From the IMG/VR virus record IMGVR_UViG_3300022918_000013, positions 1-61,901 of that record: 61,901 bases of DNA, one strand, 5' to 3'. This stretch comes from a virus. The notes under the pieces were generated by a model, which was not told the origin of the DNA, did no database searches, and was given only the letters and a program-made list of their open reading frames with translations. Made by a program: the position numbers and the translations under genes. Each line of letters begins with the position of its first letter. Position 1 is the first letter of the stretch. Shown here piece after piece: positions 17,252 through 24,909 of this stretch.

Positions 17252-18745
17252 TTAGACGATAGTAGGCAGGCCGGGAGGGTTGTAGGCGCTGTAGGCGATG
17301 GCGTAGTTGCAGTACACCCCGTCCACGTTTGGAACGGCGCGGCAACCATACACGGTGGCGATACCAACACCGCCGACATGGCCGTAGTCGTCCACCTGAG
17401 TAATACGACGACCCATGCACAGGCTTGGGCTACCGTCGTTAGTGGCGTACTGACCGTAACCACCAACGATAGCTTGGTCGCCCAAGGCATACGTGCGGAC
17501 ATATGGCTGGCCGTAGCTGTTACATGGGTACACCTCGGAGCCGATGGCGGCGGAATCGGTGACATAAGTGGTTGTCCACACGCCAGAGTTCCAAGTCACG
17601 TTCCCAAGGGTAGTCACCTGCGCGCCTTGAGCGGCAGAGCCAAGACGGTTGATAACCGTGATGGTGTTGCCAGAGTTCACCTGATACGAGATCATCATGA
17701 ACTTGCCAGTGTCCTTGTCCTTGATGAGGGCATAGTAGGTCGTGCCAGTCGTGGCAGCGATTTTGACACCTTCATAACCCATCCACTCAGCCGCGGGGAA
17801 GTTGGCAAAGTAGAGAACGTCCGTTTTCGCAGCGTTTGCAGCCGTGCGGCCACCGTAGAGGGTGAATGCAGCGGTACCAGCAGCGATGGCAGCGCCAGTG
17901 TAGGCGCGAGGAGCAGCGAACGAACCGGCAGGGATTGCGCCAGGTTGGTCGCTAATCTGCCAAATGTTGATAGCCTGACCAGCCCAACGAGGAAGGTTGC
18001 CCTTGAACAGAGAGTTCTTGTCGCCACGCTCCTGAGCGTCAGCCAAAAGCTGCTGCCAAGTCGAAGATCCGCGCAGAGCCTCAACCGCGTACTGATTCGT
18101 TTGGAAGAAGTACGAGAGTTCGCGCTGTGAATCCGGGCCGTCGATTTCCTTGAGGGGCAAGCCACCAAGGGTATTCAGTTTGCCAGATGTGCGGGTGATT
18201 GTCGCAGTGCCGAAGGTATCCGCAGAGCGGAGAGCTTCGATGCTGCTTTTCTGGTTCGCGTAAACCGTGTTGTCACTGGTAGCGCGGGCGATCATCTCAG
18301 CTTCGTAATCTTGGTAAGTCATCCAGTCGGACCACTCGCCAAGGTTGAGCTGCGTACGAGCATCCCAAGTGCCGCCCATAACGGACTGCGACTTGGCAAT
18401 ACCAGTAACAGCGATGGCGGTACGCTTCATGCCGATACTCAGCGTGAACATGCCTTCTGTTTCTTTCTGTTCCTGGCCGCGCAGAGTGGTGTCCTGACGA
18501 ACGCCTGCACCGCCAATACCGGAAGTGATCGGGATATTCACGACCTGACCGAACATCTTGCGAGTGTCCATGTTTTCCTGAATCGGCATCCCACCGTTAA
18601 CGCCACCGCGAATAATCCCCCATGGAGATTTCCGGCGACCGTGACGAATTGCCTTCATCACCCATTTTTGTTCCTGAACATTGGCACCCGCGCCAGTGAT
18701 CATGTTTTGGAGGGTCATCGCCTCCATCGTTGCTTGATTAGCCAT
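17252..18745 (-). CDS. Major capsid protein, N4-gp56 family
   Basis: 497 residues. Features typical of N4-gp56-type HK97-fold capsid proteins: early MKAIRHGRRKSPWG, the VNIPITSGIGGAGVRQDTTL stretch, a long central helix region (QYAVEALRGSSTWQQLLADAQ), and a Gly/Tyr-rich C-terminal P-domain ending AYNPPGLPTIV. Forms the icosahedral shell. It is preceded by the scaffold gene and followed by a strong terminator. The start ATG has an A-rich upstream region but no Shine-Dalgarno sequence. Confidence 0.8.
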   Translation of the reverse strand: MANQATMEAMTLQNMITGAGANVQEQKWVMKAIRHGRRKSPWGIIRGGVNGGMPIQENMDTRKMFGQVVNIPITSGIGGAGVRQDTTLRGQEQKETEGMFTLSIGMKRTAIAVTGIAKSQSVMGGTWDARTQLNLGEWSDWMTYQDYEAEMIARATSDNTVYANQKSSIEALRSADTFGTATITRTSGKLNTLGGLPLKEIDGPDSQRELSYFFQTNQYAVEALRGSSTWQQLLADAQERGDKNSLFKGNLPRWAGQAINIWQISDQPGAIPAGSFAAPRAYTGAAIAAGTAAFTLYGGRTAANAAKTDVLYFANFPAAEWMGYEGVKIAATTGTTYYALIKDKDTGKFMMISYQVNSGNTITVINRLGSAAQGAQVTTLGNVTWNSGVWTTTYVTDSAAIGSEVYPCNSYGQPYVRTYALGDQAIVGGYGQYATNDGSPSLCMGRRITQVDDYGHVGGVGIATVYGCRAVPNVDGVYCNYAIAYSAYNPPGLPTIV

Positions 18746-18866
18746 AGTCTGTTTTTGTTGTCTCTGACGTGGGCATGTATTGCCCTTGTTTGGTTGAAAC
18801 CAGAGAACTACGGCACGGCAAAACCGAGCGGCAATCCGCTGGCGTGAGGTGTGCTATCTTTTTGGC

Positions 18867-18886
18867 AGGGCGTGTCGTGACGCCCT
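18867..18886. other. Perfect 7-bp hairpin in the scaffold-capsid gap
   Basis: AGGGCGT and ACGCCCT flank a six-base loop in the 163-nt gap. In the leftward transcript it is followed by GCCAAAAAG rather than T, so it is more likely an RNA processing or stability element in the capsid leader than a terminator. Confidence 0.45.
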
Positions 18887-18908
18887 ATTTTGTTCCGCTT
18901 CGGACGGT

Positions 18909-19916
18909 TCAGCTCCAAGCTCCCATTCTACCGGCGGGGACGCTGGCAGATTCAAGGCCTAGTGCTTCGTCAATATCCGCGCTGGTCTTTGCGTTCTTTA
19001 TCTTCTCAACGAAGACAGTGTTCGCGTCAGGCTCAACGTGAGTAATGACATGTCGGAGCGGAGTTTGAGACGCTTTCGCGGATACAGGAATGAGGCCAGA
19101 GGCTTTCGCCGTCTTTGCCACCTGTTGCGATGCGGATACTCCCGGTTTGTTTGTGCCGCTGGGATTTGACGCCTCAACTGGCAAAATTCGTAGTTTAGCG
19201 GCCTCGGAAGCTACAATGTCGTAGATTTGTTCGGGGCTGCTGGCCTTATTCTTCATCGCTTGAACGCGAGTAATAACGGCCTCGTAAAGTGGTGTGCCTT
19301 CCTTCCGGATATCAGGGAAATCGGCATAAGCAAGCTCGCGGTAATGCGCGTCTGCCTTCTGAGCTTCTGTCATTTCGGCAGCTTGAGCGCTCTCAGCGGC
19401 AACCGTTTGAAGTGAGCGGTGATAGGCGCGAGCTTCCTTGAGGTCACTGATTTGATCATTGATCGCATCAATCGCCTCTTCATCCACTGGAGCCATTTCT
19501 TCCTTGGCTTCAGCGCGGAGGGCGGCTTTCTTGGCTTGCAGCTCTTCAAGCTCGGCATTGATTGCCTGAACGTGATCAATGGGCTGCTCTTGTTCAACCT
19601 CTTCCGTTTGCACGGGCTGGCGGTCGCGGAAATGTTCCGCAGCCGCCAGAAGGCTGATTCCTTGGGATTTGGCATAAAAGGCAATGCTTCTATCAAGATC
19701 GTCCTTAAACCGGAAGCGCTCTTGCGTAATTTCAGCTTCGACGGGCTGTTCAACTTCCTCGACCTGCTCTTTAGGTTCAACCGTTTCGACTTCTTCGGTT
19801 TGAGCTTCGACTTCCTTTACTGGCTCAGTCACCACCGTCTCAACTTCGACAGGAATCAAAGGCTCGTCGAGCATTGCGTCCAGGTCGGCGATAGGGTCGG
19901 AAGTGGTTTCAGCCAT
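18909..19916 (-). CDS. Scaffolding protein
   Basis: 335 residues, strongly acidic at the N-terminus with repeated VE/EE motifs to about residue 65, then long helices (about 90-210, ELEELQAKKAALRAEAKEEM) and a basic C-terminal region, the usual plan for a phage scaffold that templates procapsid assembly and is then released. It lies directly upstream of the major capsid gene. No protease was found nearby. Confidence 0.75.
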   Translation of the reverse strand: MAETTSDPIADLDAMLDEPLIPVEVETVVTEPVKEVEAQTEEVETVEPKEQVEEVEQPVEAEITQERFRFKDDLDRSIAFYAKSQGISLLAAAEHFRDRQPVQTEEVEQEQPIDHVQAINAELEELQAKKAALRAEAKEEMAPVDEEAIDAINDQISDLKEARAYHRSLQTVAAESAQAAEMTEAQKADAHYRELAYADFPDIRKEGTPLYEAVITRVQAMKNKASSPEQIYDIVASEAAKLRILPVEASNPSGTNKPGVSASQQVAKTAKASGLIPVSAKASQTPLRHVITHVEPDANTVFVEKIKNAKTSADIDEALGLESASVPAGRMGAWS

Positions 19917-19927
19917 ATATTACGGCA

Positions 19928-19955
19928 ATTATCAACAATGCCGAAAAGAATGCAA
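19928..19955 (-). promoter_or_regulatory. Candidate promoter for scaffold and capsid genes
   Basis: On the leftward strand TTGCAT, 16 nt, GATAAT. The -10 box matches five of six consensus positions; the -35 is weak. Transcription would start about five bases before the scaffold ATG, giving an almost leaderless message. The terminator at 19993..20025 lies just upstream, so a promoter is expected in this gap. Confidence 0.4.
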
Positions 19956-19992
19956 GCGGGAGTTTTACATTACTGCGACTCATTACCAAATG

Positions 19993-20025
19993 AAAAGGCC
20001 CGCAGGGGAGGAACCTGCGGGCCTT
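19993..20025 (-). terminator. Rho-independent terminator upstream of the scaffold promoter
   Basis: A perfect 12-bp stem (AAGGCCCGCAGG with CCTGCGGGCCTT, seven-base loop). On the leftward strand the stem ends in TTTTCATTTGG, a U-rich tail. It would end the unit that contains the short gene at 20171..20353. The rest of the 19917-20170 gap holds no gene I can support. Confidence 0.85.
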
Positions 20026-20170
20026 CACATATGCAAGGACACCTGAGTAAACGCCGTGCGGTGAATGAAAGGAAACCCGCCCGGCGGTGATAGTTGTCGG
20101 CTATTCTTTGATAAGCGCAAACGAAAAATAGAGGCCACAATCGACAAAAGGGCGAGAGTGATTTCACTCC

Positions 20171-20353
20171 TTATAAAGCAGAGTCTGTCCAGCAGATTTT
20201 TGGCACAACCTCCTCAGGGGGATAAAGAGAAATCCAAGGCCCACTTGGAGCTGGGTACATTTTCTTTGCAAACTCAGTTATCCCAGGAATATCATCCCGC
20301 TCGGAACCTTCTTTACCCTGAAGGATTTCTTGGCTTTCTTCGTCTGTGTCCAT
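20171..20353 (-). CDS. 60-residue acidic protein
   Basis: MDTDEESQEILQGKEGSERD followed by a Pro/Trp-rich end (PSGPWISLYPPEE). AAGGTG lies six bases before the ATG. It is isolated between two terminators, so it would need its own promoter or read-through. Function unknown. Confidence 0.45.
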   Translation of the reverse strand: MDTDEESQEILQGKEGSERDDIPGITEFAKKMYPAPSGPWISLYPPEEVVPKICWTDSAL

Positions 20354-20402
20354 GAATTCACCTTCTTTGAAGGAGAGCTATCTGTCAATGAATTGAACCC
20401 TG

Positions 20403-20446
20403 TCAAAAGAAAACGAAGGAGCCGCAACCCACCGGTACGCGGCCCC
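20403..20446 (-). terminator. Terminator after the tRNA-like element
   Basis: On the leftward strand GGGGCCGC pairs with GCGGCTCC (8 bp, one G-U pair, 13-nt loop), followed by TTCGTTTTCTTTTG. It ends the transfer-enzyme operon and the tRNA-like element. Confidence 0.75.
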
Positions 20447-20479
20447 TTTGTCAGCCTATTGGCGTGACAGCTTGAAAAT

Positions 20480-20576
20480 TGGTGAGCAGTCCAAGGAATC
20501 GAACCTGACAGGCCCGTAAGGCGATGAAGTAACATCTAGAATTATTCACCCCGGCTCCATACCGGTCTATCTGCTC
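20480..20576 (-). ncRNA. Atypical tRNA or tRNA-like RNA
   Basis: Reads leftward from GAGCAG to CTGCTCACCA: a perfect 6-bp acceptor-like stem with encoded CCA, T8-A9, a D-like arm (CCGG, loop TATGGAG, CCGG) and a canonical T-loop (GGTTCGATTCC). The anticodon position holds an unusually long hairpin whose 7- to 9-nt loop contains TTCTAGA; if decoded normally the anticodon would be CTA. The T-stem has a mismatch or bulge and the total is 97 nt, so it is not a standard tRNA. Alternatives: a degenerate suppressor tRNA, or a mimic processed by tRNA enzymes. Confidence 0.45.
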
Positions 20577-20588
20577 TTTACGATTAAT

Positions 20589-21755
20589 CTACGTCTTGCG
20601 GCCATAAAAACTAGCAAATTCGTCTCCAGTAGTGAGCGCAAACCTGAATCCAACTTCTGCTGCAAACTTGTCCACTGCATCTATGGTTGGTTGCCAGCGG
20701 GGCGCGTAGTCGTGACCAGCGAATATCCCACCTTTTTTTAACTTCACCCACCAATCCCTGAGTGTGTTCCCATCTTCTTGACCGCCTGCTGCATACCCAT
20801 CTATATAGCAAAAGTCGAGTGAGTCGTTACCAATCAGCGGCAACGCATCCGCAAAGCTCATTCGCAGAACATTCGACCGCACCCCATATTGGGAAAGCGC
20901 CTGAACTGCTTGTAGCATTTCCTTGGCGTCATGGTGATCCGTCCATCTGTCAATCGAGTACAGCTTCTCACACTTCGACCGCTCAAGAATCGTTTTCGAG
21001 AAGTCGCCACGCGCAACTCCAAGTTCTACCCCTATGCCGGTAAACGAGGCCGCTAGATCCTCGCGGGTAGCATACTTTGGCAGTTTGGGTGCGGCGTCAC
21101 GCTTGAGCTTAGCCAGCACGTCGTAAAACGGGTTCCAGCGGTGCTTGGGTTGAATTGAGTCCCAATCTGCCCACTCCATTTGTGGAGCGCCCGCGATGAA
21201 TAGAAGTAGTTGAGCCGCTACAATATCATCGCGCATTTCGGTCGGTCTAAGCCCCCACTCCCGCCAATTGAATGATCCAAGGGACTTTTGCCACTCGATC
21301 ATGCTGTCAGCAATAACTAGTTCAGAAAATCCAATTTCTCCATCCAGTTTAGCTTGGTAAGCCAATAAGCAGGAACATCGAAGATAATTTGTGACCTGAG
21401 GACTCCAAATATGTGCTGAATTATGCCATAAGTGGCGCACCTCTTTAAGTTTTAAAAGTCCATCCAACTTCCTGTCATTCAGCAAATAAACATAGGCGGT
21501 TACAGTCCCAAGCGACATTTCCCACCGTACCGCCAAGTGCTCGTCATCCACCCGAGTTTCAACGGATAATATGTCGCGTTCCCATTCTTCAAACGGAATC
21601 AGCCCATCACAGCAACGATAACTGAGCCAACACTTCGCAGCCGATCTTGCCTCAGAGCCATCCAACGGCCCATGCAAGAAAGGGGTCACATTCTCGATAG
21701 TCTTGTTCCCAGGAAGACCGTGGGTGAAGATATATGGATTCGCTGGAATGCTCAT
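20589..21755 (-). CDS. Two-domain protein with C-terminal SAM methyltransferase
   Basis: 388 residues. Residues about 235 to 388 form a class I methyltransferase of the Methyltransf_24 kind: motif I GVELGVARGDFSK, LYSIDRW as the acidic loop, DFCYIDG as motif IV and GGIFAGHDY. The N-terminal 230 residues are helical, Trp-rich and unrecognised. It overlaps the preceding methyltransferase gene by four bases and ends the sugar/methyl cassette. Substrate unknown; a glycan or sugar-linked target is suggested by the neighbours. Confidence 0.65.
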   Translation of the reverse strand: MSIPANPYIFTHGLPGNKTIENVTPFLHGPLDGSEARSAAKCWLSYRCCDGLIPFEEWERDILSVETRVDDEHLAVRWEMSLGTVTAYVYLLNDRKLDGLLKLKEVRHLWHNSAHIWSPQVTNYLRCSCLLAYQAKLDGEIGFSELVIADSMIEWQKSLGSFNWREWGLRPTEMRDDIVAAQLLLFIAGAPQMEWADWDSIQPKHRWNPFYDVLAKLKRDAAPKLPKYATREDLAASFTGIGVELGVARGDFSKTILERSKCEKLYSIDRWTDHHDAKEMLQAVQALSQYGVRSNVLRMSFADALPLIGNDSLDFCYIDGYAAGGQEDGNTLRDWWVKLKKGGIFAGHDYAPRWQPTIDAVDKFAAEVGFRFALTTGDEFASFYGRKT

Positions 21756-22264
21756 GACGCAAGAAGAAGGAAGCGGTAGCTGTTGATTGGATGGATGACG
21801 AGAGAGGTAAAGAAGTTGCTAAACAGCGCCTCCCACCATCCGGCGTCGTGAACCGTGCAGTGCGCGTTTTCGCCATTGGGAAGTATTTGGCTGGCTAGTC
21901 GCGTGTGAATCGTGATTGCCCACTTGGGAGCAAGCTTCTTCATCAGTTCGATGTTTGCGGCAAGCTCTTCCTCCGGTATGTGTTCCATGACTTCGGAGCA
22001 AAAGCCCACGTCACATGGCATCATGATTTCATCAGGCAATTCACGCAACTCCTCAATAGCTGGATCATAAAAGAAGAAACATTGCGTTTCCGTAAAGATG
22101 GTCACAATCTCAGACGATCTCCCACAGCCATAGTCAATTACAGAGACAGGTCCATCCGCCCACTCTCGAATCAAATCCTGATACTTTGGATCAAGGTTCG
22201 GCGAGTCGTATTTCATACCCGCGTGCAGCAGTCGATACTGCTCAATTAGTCTTCCATTTTTCAT
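21752..22264 (-). CDS. Class I SAM-dependent methyltransferase
   Basis: 170 residues from the ATG at 22264, which overlaps the upstream stop (ATGA). Motif I is VIDYGCGRSS, motif II FFYDPAIEE, motif IV-like CSEVMEHIPEEEL. Small Rossmann methyltransferase without an obvious target domain. Flanked by a glycosyltransferase and a second methyltransferase, so glycan modification is plausible. Confidence 0.7.
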   Translation of the reverse strand: MKNGRLIEQYRLLHAGMKYDSPNLDPKYQDLIREWADGPVSVIDYGCGRSSEIVTIFTETQCFFFYDPAIEELRELPDEIMMPCDVGFCSEVMEHIPEEELAANIELMKKLAPKWAITIHTRLASQILPNGENAHCTVHDAGWWEALFSNFFTSLVIHPINSYRFLLLAS

Positions 22265-22989
22265 AACGCGTTTGGTCGTGGCTCCTTCATCCAACACTCA
22301 AGCACTTGCTCCATTTGTAAAAGATGCGGCATCTTGTCTGGCAGTCCATATCCGGCGGCGTGCAGTCCAATGACGCCATGCGGGATGCTCTTAACAAGTC
22401 CACCTTTGAAGCTGAGTAGCCAGAAGTTGTAGGTCTGCGGCAGGAAGTCGAGAGCCACGCCTGCGCGATGAATGCCAGCATTCAAAAATCCTTGCTCGCC
22501 GTAGTCTTGGTAGTCCTTCCATAAGCCGTTCTTTTTCTCTTCGTAGAGCTGCTTCGCAATGGCGAATGCGCTAACGTGATCTTCACGTTTGAAGTTCGCA
22601 ATCCACAGGCCCCCATTGAAGTACTGCTGCGGATCAAAACCTAACAGAGTGGCATCAGGAACTGGGAAGGAGCCACTCATAACAGCAGGCTCCCCTCCCG
22701 CATTAATGAGAGTAGCAGGCAAGTCGTTAATTCCAGGATCTTTGACAGCCCAAAAGTAAGGGGAGTTATTGAACTGGCTTAAATCGCAGTCACGAATCAT
22801 CCAATGATCCGCATCGAAGTACACCACTGTTTGAGGTGCTAATAAGAAAGGAAGGTCAAGTTTCGCCTCGAAAGCATCCTTGTCTTTCCATAAAACAATC
22901 ACATCAAGACCAGTTCGCTTTTTGAAGCGCTCGACAGCGGCAATTCCAATTTCCGCATAATTCTTGGTTAAAATGGTCGCCCCAATCAC
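22261..22989 (-). CDS. GT-A glycosyltransferase, family-8-like
   Basis: 242 residues. The DxD metal/sugar-nucleotide motif is in VYFDADHWMI (about residue 60), with NGGLWIANF and GVIGLHAAGYG matching the later motifs of GT8-type enzymes. Transfers a sugar from a nucleotide donor. First gene of a three-gene coupled cassette with two methyltransferases. Confidence 0.7.
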   Translation of the reverse strand: MIGATILTKNYAEIGIAAVERFKKRTGLDVIVLWKDKDAFEAKLDLPFLLAPQTVVYFDADHWMIRDCDLSQFNNSPYFWAVKDPGINDLPATLINAGGEPAVMSGSFPVPDATLLGFDPQQYFNGGLWIANFKREDHVSAFAIAKQLYEEKKNGLWKDYQDYGEQGFLNAGIHRAGVALDFLPQTYNFWLLSFKGGLVKSIPHGVIGLHAAGYGLPDKMPHLLQMEQVLECWMKEPRPNAL

Positions 22990-23222
22990 GATTCAAAACC
23001 CCTCTCCAGTTTATCCTTCAGCTCAATAACATACACCTGTGAGCGGCGCAGTTCGTTTTCTTCGGCCCTCACCTCATGCTCAAGCCTGTGAACGGTGGCT
23101 GTGTATTCTTGAGCGAGTTTGGCTTTTCCATCCAGCAAAAGCTGTTTGGCGTTTCTCACGCGCTCCTTGTGCCGTTCGACATCAAGAACGGCCCTCCGTA
23201 GGTCTGCTTCGGTTTCGGTCAT
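22986..23222 (-). CDS. Small coiled-coil protein
   Basis: 78 residues, almost entirely a charged heptad helix (AVLDVERHKERVRNAKQLLL). Overlaps both neighbours by four bases. Unknown function. Confidence 0.65.
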   Translation of the reverse strand: MTETEADLRRAVLDVERHKERVRNAKQLLLDGKAKLAQEYTATVHRLEHEVRAEENELRRSQVYVIELKDKLERGFES

Positions 23223-23479
23223 GGGTCCTCCTTTATATTTGATGGCGCGACTGACAAGTGTGATTCATCATCGACTATAAAGATAGGGCATCCGCACCAT
23301 ATAGGACGAGTGCTGGCTGTCACTTCATGAACTATCCTAAATGGCTGGCCGTTGATTGAATCTTGCAGTTCACTCCAATCTTCCCGACCCAAGTATAGGT
23401 TAAATTTTGTTCTTTTGGTGATTCCATGCCTCATTTCTGCAAGCATGATCGCCTCATCGATTCGTTGCTGGATATTCAT
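23219..23479 (-). CDS. Small protein of unknown function
   Basis: 86 residues, mixed alpha/beta, helical N-terminus (QRIDEAIMLAEMRHG) and CGCPIFIVDD near residue 65. Coupled to neighbours by 4-nt overlaps. No family recognised. Confidence 0.6.
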   Translation of the reverse strand: MNIQQRIDEAIMLAEMRHGITKRTKFNLYLGREDWSELQDSINGQPFRIVHEVTASTRPIWCGCPIFIVDDESHLSVAPSNIKEDP

Positions 23480-23781
23480 ACCTCTTTCACCCTCCTGAGA
23501 AATTCATTGGCTATGTCTTCCCATGCTGTTTTTACAGGGCCTGATTGCAGATCTCCTGGGCGACATTTTAATGTATCCCATGTATCTCCATACAGGATTT
23601 CATAAAGTATCTGCCCTGGCGTCTTCTCAGGCTCCACAACTCGATAGTCATTCACGCACTGGTCAAACTTCAGTTCGTAGTGAACCTTCCACACGCCAGC
23701 GCCATCTCTGACTTCGACTTGCTTTCCTTCAGCTAGAGCGGTCACGATTGGTAGCCATTGGGCTGCGGTTTCTTTATTCAT
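23476..23781 (-). CDS. Phage accessory protein, small conserved type
   Basis: 101 residues. The opening helix followed by GKQVEVRDGAGVWKV and YRVVEPE resembles a widespread phage accessory family in which a parameterised beta-hairpin ends in a YR(V/I) motif. Role unknown. Overlaps neighbours. Confidence 0.6.
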   Translation of the reverse strand: MNKETAAQWLPIVTALAEGKQVEVRDGAGVWKVHYELKFDQCVNDYRVVEPEKTPGQILYEILYGDTWDTLKCRPGDLQSGPVKTAWEDIANEFLRRVKEV

Positions 23782-24067
23782 GAGTTGTGACGATTGAGTA
23801 TTGATAGTGCGAACTGCTTTCCTTATTGCGGGTGATGAGTCCGATTTTGAGGAGAAGGATAAGCTGATTGGTAATATTGTTTCTCGCTAGGTGCGATGGA
23901 AGCTTATTCGCCAACTCCGCAAGACCGATGCCTGGATGCTTTTTTATGGCCTTCCAGACCGCTTGATAGGTAGAAGGTAATTGGACCTTGCCAGATCCGC
24001 CACAGCACTTGCATTTGATTCTAGGTATTGATTCGGCCATGGCGCTATTATTCATGCGTTTACACAT
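23774..24067 (-). CDS. Zinc-knuckle and winged-helix protein
   Basis: About 97 residues from ATG 24067 (later ATGs at 24052 and 24037 are possible). The N-terminus has CKCCGGSGKV, a DnaJ-like zinc knuckle half, and the rest a winged HTH (VWKAIKKHPGIGLAELANKL). Probably a small DNA-binding regulator. It is the first gene after the terminator at 24105..24134. Confidence 0.55.
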   Translation of the reverse strand: MCKRMNNSAMAESIPRIKCKCCGGSGKVQLPSTYQAVWKAIKKHPGIGLAELANKLPSHLARNNITNQLILLLKIGLITRNKESSSHYQYSIVTTHE

Positions 24068-24104
24068 TCCGCAAGAAATGTTTCTGTCTATTTGTGCTTG
24101 TGGG

Positions 24105-24134
24105 CAAAAAGAAACCCCAGGTTGTCGCCTGGGG
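24105..24134 (-). terminator. Rho-independent terminator
   Basis: Perfect 7-bp stem CCCCAGG/CCTGGGG with a six-base loop; on the leftward strand it is followed by TTTCTTTTTG. Ends the unit that finishes with the lipoprotein gene. Confidence 0.8.
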
Positions 24135-24212
24135 CTGAAAAGGGGTCGCCCCACCTCCTCTACATAAAACTATGGCGCATAACGCCAGCATTCGATTTGG
24201 CAGGGCGGTTTA

Positions 24213-24431
24213 TCACTTACTCGAAATTTCAACCGCTGGCAACTCTGGCGTGAGAACGACTTTACCAACCTCGCGCACAAAGGCCGCATCCTCTGCGCTG
24301 ATCTTGCCTTTGCTCTGCGCGTACGACAGTGCAAGATTCGTGATCGCGCGCGCTTGGGCCTGCTGAGCTGGCGTCAGGTTTGAGCACGAAGGAAGGCAAA
24401 CGATGGCGCAAAGAAGGGTGATAGATTTCAT
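24213..24431 (-). CDS. Small secreted lipoprotein
   Basis: 72 residues. Signal peptide MKSITLLCAIVCLPSC with a lipobox (LPSC) at residues 13 to 16, so the mature protein starts at Cys16 and carries lipid. The mature part is helical, Ala/Gln-rich. Phage lipoproteins of this size often act in superinfection exclusion or lysis; which applies here is unknown. Confidence 0.7.
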   Translation of the reverse strand: MKSITLLCAIVCLPSCSNLTPAQQAQARAITNLALSYAQSKGKISAEDAAFVREVGKVVLTPELPAVEISSK

Positions 24432-24446
24432 AGGCTCATATCCTGC

Positions 24447-24659
24447 CTAACAAACTGGCGCTTGTCTAGCAAATCCACTCTCCATGTACCTCCGAATCAG
24501 CGGCGAAGGACTCGCGTTGTCGCCATCGTGAATGGTGCACCCACCCGCACACTCGATGAACCAGCAGCCGTCATAGCCGATTGTCACCGGCTTGTTATGC
24601 GTCGGGCAAGCCTTCGCGTTGGCGTTGAAGTGGCGCATGGTTAGTTCGTTCTCGGTCAT
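24447..24659 (-). CDS. Small zinc-ribbon protein, Lar-like
   Basis: 70 residues with CPTHNKPVTIGYDGCWFIEC and a following CTIHDGD, similar in layout to the Lar-type restriction alleviation zinc ribbon (C..x..H/C, W, C..C). The resemblance is partial. Coupled to the upstream membrane gene by ATGA. Confidence 0.5.
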   Translation of the reverse strand: MTENELTMRHFNANAKACPTHNKPVTIGYDGCWFIECAGGCTIHDGDNASPSPLIRRYMESGFARQAPVC

Positions 24660-24784
24660 GTTCTAAGTAGAACACCAATGACAAAGACAATGAAAGCGCA
24701 CAAGTGAGAACCGAGGACGAGGTACGCTCCAATAAGGCATATTCTAAGAGCATCATCTTCTCCCTTTGGTGGTAAAAGGCTCAT
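24656..24784 (-). CDS. 42-residue membrane protein, paralog B
   Basis: Starts MSLLPPKGEDDALRICLIG at 24784, chosen because ATGA overlaps the upstream stop. One transmembrane segment ending AFIVFVIGVLLRT. It matches the upstream gene product in length and in the C-terminal AFxVFVI pattern. Confidence 0.6.
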   Translation of the reverse strand: MSLLPPKGEDDALRICLIGAYLVLGSHLCAFIVFVIGVLLRT

Positions 24785-24909
24785 GAGTGGAATATTAGGC
24801 TGATAACAAAAACAACAAACGCCCACGCGTGCAAGGATATTAGTAACAGTGGGAGAAAGAAGAACAATAGGCACTCGATCTCATCATCTTTAAGATCAGT
24901 GAGTTTCAT
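24781..24909 (-). CDS. 42-residue membrane protein, paralog A
   Basis: Starts MKLTDLKDDEIECLLFFF, preceded by GGGGGAGG directly before the ATG region, and overlaps both neighbours by ATGA. Ends HAWAFVVFVISLIFHS, similar to its downstream neighbour. Tandem duplication of a tiny membrane gene. Confidence 0.6.
   Translation of the reverse strand: MKLTDLKDDEIECLLFFFLPLLLISLHAWAFVVFVISLIFHS

Noticed and set aside
17177-18130. 317-codon rightward frame opposite the major capsid gene
   Set aside because: It is a shadow of the biased codon use of the capsid gene; its composition has no protein-like domains and it crosses a strong terminator hairpin.
18867-18886. Rho-independent terminator between scaffold and capsid
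   Set aside because: The stem is perfect but lacks a T run in the leftward direction, and termination there would cut off the capsid gene unless it has its own promoter.
19419-20090. 223-codon rightward frame opposite the scaffold gene
   Set aside because: Mirror of the Glu-rich scaffold coding strand, giving a Leu/Phe-rich product without a start signal; it also spans a terminator.
20278-20535. 85-codon leftward frame over the tRNA-like element
   Set aside because: It overlaps the tRNA-like structure and a terminator and has no ribosome-binding site.
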